A stretch of DNA of 64,000 nucleotides. Origin: Sodiomyces alkalinus F11. Lineage: Eukaryota; Ascomycota; Sordariomycetes; Glomerellales; Plectosphaerellaceae. Below are positions 57,505 through 64,000 of the stretch, in pieces (positions within the stretch are counted from its first letter, which is position 1; each line of letters begins with the position of its first letter). The DNA lies in contig NW_021167080.1 in NCBI RefSeq assembly GCF_003711515.1, positions 186,001-250,000 of the forward strand, read 5' to 3'. The notes beneath the pieces are model-generated. The model searched no databases. It was given only the letters and a program-made list of their open reading frames with translations, and was not told the origin of the DNA. Made by a program: the position numbers and the translations under genes.

Positions 57505-58033
57505 TATTACGACGGCTTCCGGTCCTCTATAGTATAGCGGACGATAGGGGACTGGAGTTAAGGTTTTAGTTTAAAATAAGAAGAGGATATTAACTAAAGA
57601 GCAGTAACTATCGTTCGTAGTGTCTAGTCGTAGTTACGTCGTAAAGACTAAGCGTCTTCTTTATAAGGTAGAGTTAGGCGTAGACTAATAGTCTAGGTGA
57701 AGACTTAGATTAATCGATGTCTTGTTCTCTAATAGAAGTAAGACCTAGGATATGCTGGTATATATATCTACGGGATCACGGGTATCCTGGTGATCTCCTA
57801 GTTCGGGATCACGCCGGATCACTTCTCGGACTAAGTAACCCCTGGTGATCCTAGTAATCCTCCTATGCTAATAGGTTCCCTGTGCGGGTGCATACTATAC
57901 CGGTTATCTATTACGTGACCCGGCACGTGATATCGTCCTGAGTTATCTTCTGGTTACGCCCTGGTGCGCTGACCGCCCCAGTACGTTATAACCAGTATGT
58001 CCTTGGTGCATGTTAGGTCTGCTGGCCGTAACA
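57505..58033 (-). repeat. Gypsy-2 5' LTR
   Basis: 529 bp; ends AACA (TG start kept on the minus strand). Compared base by base with 50705-51233: one transversion in the CGTCGAGG/AGTTAAGG block, all other differences C/T or G/A. Confidence 0.94.
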
Positions 58034-58583
58034 TAGTAGTAGAAGAGGGCTGCTACTAACTAAGCTTCTATTAGGGCTTAGGCCTTAGTACTAGTTAGAT
58101 AGGCTTAGGGCTACCTATTTAGTGGATTCTAAAGAAGTTAACCTAAATAGGGGGACCTATTTTAGGTCTAATCTTTATTAAGAGTCGGTTATAGACCTAG
58201 TCTTTTACACGCCCGGCTTTAATCGTCTCCGCTTCGATAAATAGGAATATATCGAAAATACTACCTTTTTACACCGCGCTATCCTTATTTCGGCTACCGT
58301 TTTAGGCTCTAAAAGTCCTATAAATAAGTCCCTCCCGCCGGCTTATAAGTATAAGCTAGTAGATTAGGATTATTTACGCGGACCCTAAAAAGCCTAGAAC
58401 CTAGCCTTGACCGTGACCTCGAATAGGCTATTAACGCCTCGGACTAGGACTCTTTAGGTCGCTGCCTCTCGGATACTATTACCCTAGCACTTTAGGCTTT
58501 ATTATTATTATTAATCTTACTCCGCTATCCTAACTAATCTACAGGAGCCTTCCTAGGCTAAGCGGTCCTTCTCGGGTAGCTAT

Positions 58584-58620
58584 AGAGGGGAAAACCCGGG
58601 TAAAACCCGGGGAAAACCTC
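58584..58620 (-). other. Conserved hairpin in LINE-D 3' UTR (copy 4)
   Basis: GAGGGGAAAACCCGGGTAAA followed by ACCCGGGGAAAACCTC; kept in all three copies that include this region, ~85-110 bp from the tail. May be a reverse-transcriptase recognition structure (inference). Confidence 0.7.
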
Positions 58621-59850
58621 TATACACTTCCTTAGGTGGAGAGGTGCTGCTATAAGGCCGATATAGCCCCGGTTCTTCCCCGTTACGTATCTAGATCTTA
58701 CCTCCAGGCTAATAGCTAACGGGAAGTAAAGTAGGCTAGTAGTTAGGTAAGTTAGCCTAAGCTAATCTCTATTAGTAGAGCGGGGGGGTAAGGGGCGCTA
58801 CCGCGCTTCCGCTATACGGCGGCTACGGCTCTTTAGCCTTAGTCTCCCTACGTCCCTCGAGGATTATACCTTTTATTCCTTCTATTCGGTTAATAAAGAG
58901 AGTAAGGGGCAGGCGCCTCCTACCTCCCCTAGGTAGGTTCCTGCTATATCCGGCGGTAGGTAAGGGGGATAAGGCTCTACCCTATTATAAGAATTAGATA
59001 GTTAATATCCCCCGAGGCCTTCGTGCCTTAATCCTCCTTTTTCCTCCTATAACGCTAACGATTTCGTTATAGGTTTCCTCCCGATTTATTCCTATTTACG
59101 GTCCTATAAGTTTATCGTTACGGCTTATACTAACTAGTAAATCCCTTTAGGATTCTTATTATTTTCCTATAGTATCGATCTATATATATATAAGTAATTA
59201 ATAGTAGTAGCTTAATATAAGTTCTCTTCATATCGTAGTAATGCCTTTACGGTAGCGTACTAATAATCGTAGATATTTTCTCCTAATAATAACGCTAATA
59301 CTAATAATAATCGTAACTATTATAAAAAGGGCTTAATCCGGGTTATACCGTATATAAACCCCGGTAGTATTAAGGCGGTGCCGTAATAGCTAACTTAGGG
59401 TAGTTATATACGTTATAGTAAGCGCTTAGGTATATACCTAGATAACGTAGAGGCCTGCTTTAATACTATAGGAACTAGTATAGCCTATTATTAATATACT
59501 AATAGCCGGCGTCTATATAAGGATATAAGTCGTGCTAGTACCGCTATAATACCGTAGGTATACCGTAGTAGTATATCCTAATGGTCTTAATAGGTCCCCT
59601 CCGCTACTAAAAAGCAGTAATAGCGTCTTATAGATCTCTATAATACGTAAATAGTGGTAAAGGCCGCTAGTAATAACGGTATCGCTACTATAAGCGTCCC
59701 CCTTCGGTACCGTGGTAATCCCCTTACTAATAAGCTTTTAGGCTAAGGAGCGCCTAGGGATAGCGTCCCGGTCTTTTAGCCGGGCCCTAAACCGGGCGTT
59801 ACCTTCCGGTTATAGCCGTGGCGGCACCGTGTTAGCGGAGGTATAGGAGT
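58621..59850 (-). other. LINE-D 3' UTR
   Basis: No frame followed. Collinear with 22105-22928 and 26082-26500. An AT-rich run at 59180-59200 corresponds to the longer (TA)n at 22735-22751, where copy 1 has about 70 extra bases. Confidence 0.6.
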
Positions 59851-62800
59851 TATCTCGCTAGATAAGGCGTCTAGAGGGTAAGATAGACTTAATTTTAGAA
59901 TACTCTATAAGTAGCCTCCTTTCGGCCCTGTTACGGCCCTTAGCGGTAGTAGTTAGCTAACTAGTCCCTATAAGGCCTTAAGTATATTAAGAGTAGTATT
60001 AGCGCTACTAAGGGCGATAAAGATAATAATAACTAGTAGCACCCTATTAGTACTAAGCTAATACCGCCGGGGTCCCGGCGTATAGGGCCCTTATTAATAA
60101 TCTACTAATTCGCTATACCGTTCTGTCCCCGCTCCGGTCTTACTTCGGTATCGTCTTTATTTTCGTAGGCCTCTATAACTTTAAGGGTAAGGCGAAAGTC
60201 CTTAAGCCTCTTCCATTATAGGAACCACTTAGCTATTATCCCGGCTTTAGTGTTATAGTCTAGTATATCGTATAAATCCCCTTTAGTCGTGAGTAGTCAC
60301 CCCATAGTACTGAAAAGCTCTCTACGCTCTTCCTCGGTTATATCCTAGTACTAAAGTATTATATACTCCGCTATTTCTGCCCCCCTATTACCGTAAAGGC
60401 ACCTTATTATTAGAAATCCCGGTACCCTCGCTTTTACTAAGAAGGCTTATAGGCCTAGCTTTTCTAATCTAACTTAGGTAAGTACGGTACTCTATAGCTT
60501 TAGGAGTCCTTTATATTTCCGGTGGGAGCGTTATATTAGGGGGCGGCTTAGTGCCGTTACGGCGTAGGTATAAGGCCTCCGTGCCTTTACCTAGGTTCGA
60601 CCCTATTCTCTTATAAGGGCTTTCCTCGGGGCTATGTTTCCGGCCTAGGTTATTAGGGCGTTAAGTTAGGCTATCCACGCGAGGGCCGTATAAGTCCTAT
60701 AATACCGATTCGGTGCTATTAGGGCTCTTACTACGGCGTATACTCCGGCTAATATCTTATCTTCGGTTCCCTTCTTTTATATCCGGCGGACTTTCCGGGC
60801 ACTTAGGCTTAAGAGGTATAGGTTAAGGGGGGGGATAAAGGTCTTTTTTTCGAGGACCCTAACCGGCGTGGCTTTATAGGCTCTAGCTATTAATTAGAGG
60901 CACTAGTTCTATACCGTTATAAGTGCCGCTACGGGGCTATACCGGGGGCCGGCCCTTATCTTATAAACGGTTAAGGCGTAATAAGCGATTACTAGTCGTA
61001 TTACTATAAGGTATAGTCTTCTTACGTCTACGAAGCTATACCCCTACGCTACCACGCTAAGCCTTAAAAAAGCATATATTTAGGTAGCTAGTCGGCTTTT
61101 TACCTTTTTAGTATTTTATCGGAAGTCGAGCTTCCTATTAAGCTAAACGCCTAGGAGCCTTATCGCCTCCGCCGCCGGTACCGAAATAGTATTAAGGGGA
61201 AGCGGGGTAAGTAAGGGTTAGCGTGACTTCGTGAAAAGGATATAGATATACTTAGCTAGTTCGAACTATAGTCCGCTCGCTATCTCCTAGTCTAGGTATA
61301 TCCACTACGCGGCGGCGAGGCGGTACCGTATCTATACCTTTATCCTACCGAAGGCGATAATATTTATATTATCGGTAAAACCTACTACTATCGTTAAAGG
61401 GACCCTTTCTAGTTCTTCGTATAGGGTAGAGATATAGAGGATAAAGAGGATAGGAGAGATCGGGGAGCCTTATAATACCCTCCCCCCCCCCCGGAGGTAC
61501 CGTAAAAGGGCTATTTTGCTATCGAGTAGTAACTAGGCTATACGGTCTTAAAGGAAGCTACTAATTAGGGTAGTAAGCTATTAGGGGAAGCCTTTTCTTT
61601 CGAGTACCTTAAGGAGGCGAGGGTAAAGGATAGTATCGAATACTCCTTTAATATCTAGTTAGAGTATTAAAGCGGTGCCGCTATAGGCCTAACTCGCCTT
61701 TATAGCCTCTATAACTCTTTATACTACCGTCTTTATACTTTACCCTATCCGGCTATTTATCTATCCCTCTGGGAGGAGCCGATACTCCTCCGCTATAATA
61801 GCGATCCGGTTAGCTAGTATCCCCTTAAGGACCTTACCTATTATACTAAGGAGTAATATCGGTCGCTAGCCCTTTACTATCCCGTAATCGGCCGGCGGCT
61901 AGCCTTCCTTCTTAAGGATTACTACGGTAGCGTAATAATACCTTTTCGGGTAATAGCTTACTTTAAGGCACGCTATAAAGATAGCACTAAGTCTTTAGTT
62001 TAGGGGGGGTTTATACGCTTTTGGAGCCCTGCTAGGAGTCTATCGGGTCCTAATACCGCCTAGGGTTTAGTCTTCTTAAGGCACCCCTATATATCTATTA
62101 CGGTAATATCGTGGTAGATATCCTACCCCGGGGAGAATTTCGCGCCTAAAGGCCTAAGGGCGGTAAGGAGGGAGGGTAAGAAAAACTTCCGGTTAAGGAC
62201 TTCAGCTTTCTCTACGTATATAGTTACCGGGTTATCGCTATCGTCTCGGTATAGTAGTAGCACCGATAAGGGGTTTAGCGGAGCTCCCCCTTTAGTTCGT
62301 GTCTATTTCTATAGCCGCTAAAGAAGGCTATTATCCTTCCTGGTCGAGTAAAGCAGGTACCGCTAATATAGCCGCTTCGCTACCGTTACGGCTTTATCTT
62401 AGTACCTCTCCGCTTCCTAGAACTCGTCCTATCGGTTTCGGGACTTCCTGGATATATATCTACGGTAGAGGCGCCTCGCTTCCTAAGTAAAGGCGGTTAA
62501 CTCCGCGTTCTACTATGGGGTGGATAGGCGTTTAGGGGTGCCCCTATAATAGCGCGGCGAGGCCTTATCGGCTAGGGTCGTAAGGTCCTTTATTAGGTTA
62601 TCTAGTACTAAGTCGATATCTCTTAGTATTATAAGGGGGCCGGTCTACTATAGCTATATAGCGGTAAGCTAGGGGACCTATAAGGGGTTAAAGTCTTTCT
62701 AGACCTAGCGGGGCCCGGCTAAGTCCTACGGTGGTATTATCGCGGTAATCAGCGTAGTATCCGTCTCTATAAGGATTCGGGCTATCTATAAATAGTAGTC

Positions 62801-63400
62801 TAACCCGATAATAGTCTTATCCGGGCCGCTAAAGTCATAGCGGAGCCCTTATATTATTTATATAAGGTTAATAGTACTAGCACGCCGGCCCGGGCGGTAC
62901 TATATACTTATTCTAGAGGGGGTTATTAGGTCTAGGTTCTACCGGGTTATAAGGGTAAGTAGGGTATCGGCTTAGGGGTAATACCGCGGTAACTATAACT
63001 ATAAGGGGTAGTATAGGTTAAGGTCCCCTATAAGGATATATCGGCCTCGTAGCGGTACTATATCGAATATATCTTATAGGGGCGTATTCTAAGGGATCCT
63101 AGCTAACTAATAGTTTTTTAAGTAGATCGACTAGATTATAAGGGTATCGTCTCCGGTTCCGAATATAACCGCGTAGGTATTATAGTAGGCCCGCTACGTC
63201 TATATATATAGCAGGTATCTCTTTTAGATATATAAGAGGGCACGGCCTCCTCCCTAGACTAGCCGGTATACCCCTTAGGAGGGGTAGGCGGGGCTTTTCG
63301 TAAAACGGTTAAGGCCGGGTTCTTATATCGCTATCACGTTATACTCGGCGCGGCACTGGAGCGGTAACTCCCGCCGCGCCTAACTCCTCTCTATATTCCA
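59851..63400 (-). pseudogene. LINE-D copy 4 ORF2: endonuclease and reverse transcriptase
   Basis: Minus strand. Endonuclease ~62750-63300, parallel to copy 3. Reverse transcriptase ~61000-62200 with catalytic FxDD as VVGFTDNINIIAFGR near 61340-61395 (second Asp to Asn) and the GSPISPILF block near 61436-61475. Long C-terminal region with the PGF...CPYG motif near 60390-60430. No RNase H found. Frame largely continuous when RIP stops are ignored. Confidence 0.85.
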
Positions 63401-63438
63401 CGAAAGGATATAGATTTCTATTAATTAAAGGGGGGGGG

Positions 63439-63452
63439 NNNNNNNNNNNNNN
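63439..63452. other. Assembly gap of 14 N next to a G-run
   Basis: Flanked by GGGGGGGG and GGGAGGGGGGG; homologous position to 45710-45719. Confidence 0.92.
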
Positions 63453-64000
63453 GGGAGGGGGGGTTAAGATAACGTGCCCGGTATAACCAGGGTCTAGGTC
63501 TAGGGTTCCTACTACAGTGCCTTACTGGCCCCGCGGGGGACTATATAGGCGCTTATCAGGCCTAGTATCGGGGAGCCCTCCTATCCTCTAGTCCTTTTTA
63601 GGGGCTAACTCCTACCCCTATAAAAGGGGCGGTCCTAGTCCTAGGCGATAATAATCGGGGGGAAGATCTACGGCTACCACGGGTATACCGCTTCGGTGTA
63701 GCGGGTGATATCGAATTCCCTGGCTCGGTACTTATACGCTTCGCGGGTTTTCTTAGTCTTTTTCTTTAATAATCGGTATAAATCGTTAAAGGTGTTATAA
63801 TATCCGGTATAGGCGGCGTAACGGCGGGGGCGCTTAGGTACTACTATAGCTTCGTAGTATCCTAGGCCTTATAAGTACGCTAACTCGGGCTTAGCATAAT
63901 AGCAGTATACCCTCTCCGCTATAAGGTAGCTATTCGCCTAGTAGCTAAAGTATAGATATTTATAGCATCTTAAGGGGCTAAGGTTAGGATCGTATAGCTT
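63453..64000 (-). pseudogene. LINE-D copy 4 ORF1, C-terminal part
   Basis: Collinear with 45720-46280 of copy 3. It includes the zinc-knuckle remnants of ORF1 (RRYAA-like at ~63815-63830). Continues beyond the window. Confidence 0.75.

Larger units (their letters stand above)
50705..58033 (-). mobile_element. Gypsy-2, complete chromovirus-type Ty3/Gypsy retrotransposon
   Basis: 529-bp LTRs at 50705-51233 and 57505-58033, perfect target duplication TAGTA (50700-50704, 58034-58038); 7.33 kb. Minus-strand gag, protease, reverse transcriptase, RNase H, integrase, chromodomain. It carries an antisense frame with its own TATA box between the chromodomain and the 3' LTR. LTRs differ at about 20 sites, almost all transitions. 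It has more readable sequence than Gypsy-1, so it is younger or less often hit by RIP. Confidence 0.96.
50187..58494 (+). pseudogene. LINE ORF2 endonuclease domain, split by Gypsy-2
   Basis: Starts at ATG 50187 (MDKQAPA). The AP-like endonuclease includes ALANIVLISEPAYVSKPEG and IIGDFNRNH (50678-50699), then Gypsy-2. The frame resumes at 58039 with the C-terminal motifs SVIDLVFYTPGFNRLRF near 58190-58240 and LHRAILISATVLGSKSP near 58270-58320 (from an SDH-type active site). The endonuclease nicks the target for priming. The reverse transcriptase is lost to LINE-D copy 4. Confidence 0.85.
48220..58498 (+). mobile_element. LINE of the A type, 5' half, split by Gypsy-2
   Basis: 48220-50704 continues at 58039-58498 after Gypsy-2. 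It holds a 5' UTR, ORF1 and the endonuclease part of ORF2. It is cut at 58498 by LINE-D copy 4. Probably the same family as LINE-A at 22929: similar poly-Ser tracts, base composition and mutation level. The two pieces do not overlap, so this is an inference. Confidence 0.8.
58499..64000 (-). mobile_element. LINE-D copy 4, longest copy, runs off the window
   Basis: (ATT)n tail complement at 58499-58514, 3' UTR with hairpin, ORF2, the G-run gap, and the 3' part of ORF1 at the window edge. Comparison with copy 3 suggests a full length near 6.5 kb. Target duplication cannot be checked because the 5' end lies outside. Confidence 0.92.

Noticed and set aside
62299..62490. Open plus-strand frame inside LINE-D copy 4
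   Set aside because: Antisense to ORF2; the homologous region of copy 3 has stops in this frame.

Overview
The window looks like a transposon graveyard from a filamentous ascomycete (Pezizomycotina) genome. No host gene, tRNA or rRNA is visible. Nearly every base belongs to nested copies of LTR retrotransposons and LINEs. CpA/TpG dinucleotides are strongly depleted and TpA is enriched while CpG remains, and glutamine and tryptophan codons have become TAG/TAA stops. This is the signature of repeat-induced point mutation (RIP), a process known only from fungi. Most frames can still be followed if those stops are ignored. The family names used here (Copia-1 to Copia-5, Gypsy-1 and -2, LINE-A, -C, -D, -F, TRIM-B, element E) are labels for this window only.

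Layout. (1) 1-616: a TRIM-B LTR, a Copia LTR and a low-copy sequence. (2) 677-13943: Copia-1 on the minus strand, inserted with target duplication GATGG into an older Copia LTR (617-676 plus 13949-14080). Copia-1 is itself split by the chromovirus Gypsy-1 (5784-12849, duplication AAATC). (3) 14346-21715: TRIM-B, a short non-coding LTR element split by element E (14838-21246). E is about 5.9 kb, has long direct terminal repeats, minus-strand frames I do not recognise, and a LINE-D 3' fragment inside. (4) 21716-29852: Copia-3, split by a minus-strand LINE-D (14-bp duplication), which is split in turn by LINE-A (9-bp duplication). (5) 29853-31964 LINE-D plus; 31965-34328 Copia-2 minus; 34359-39419 LINE-C minus; 39420-41727 Copia-4 plus; 41728-43205 LINE-F plus; 43206-43807 LINE-A fragment minus; 43808-47315 LINE-D 5' half minus; 47316-48135 Copia-5 5' end minus, with a solo LTR inside its LTR. 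(6) 48220-58498: 5' half of a LINE with ORF1 and endonuclease, split by the chromovirus Gypsy-2 (50705-58033, duplication TAGTA). (7) 58499-64000: LINE-D minus, running off the window.

The most interesting signals: all Copia copies and the non-coding TRIM-B carry the same primer-binding site, complementary to the D-arm and anticodon arm of a tRNA-Ile(UAU), with its 3' end at nucleotide 39 (a copia-type half-tRNA primer). Both chromoviruses carry an antisense reading frame between pol and the 3' LTR; in Gypsy-2 a TATA box precedes it. Element E encodes proteins I cannot place. Coordinates of protein-coding remnants are approximate where frames are broken; LTR and target-duplication coordinates were read base by base.
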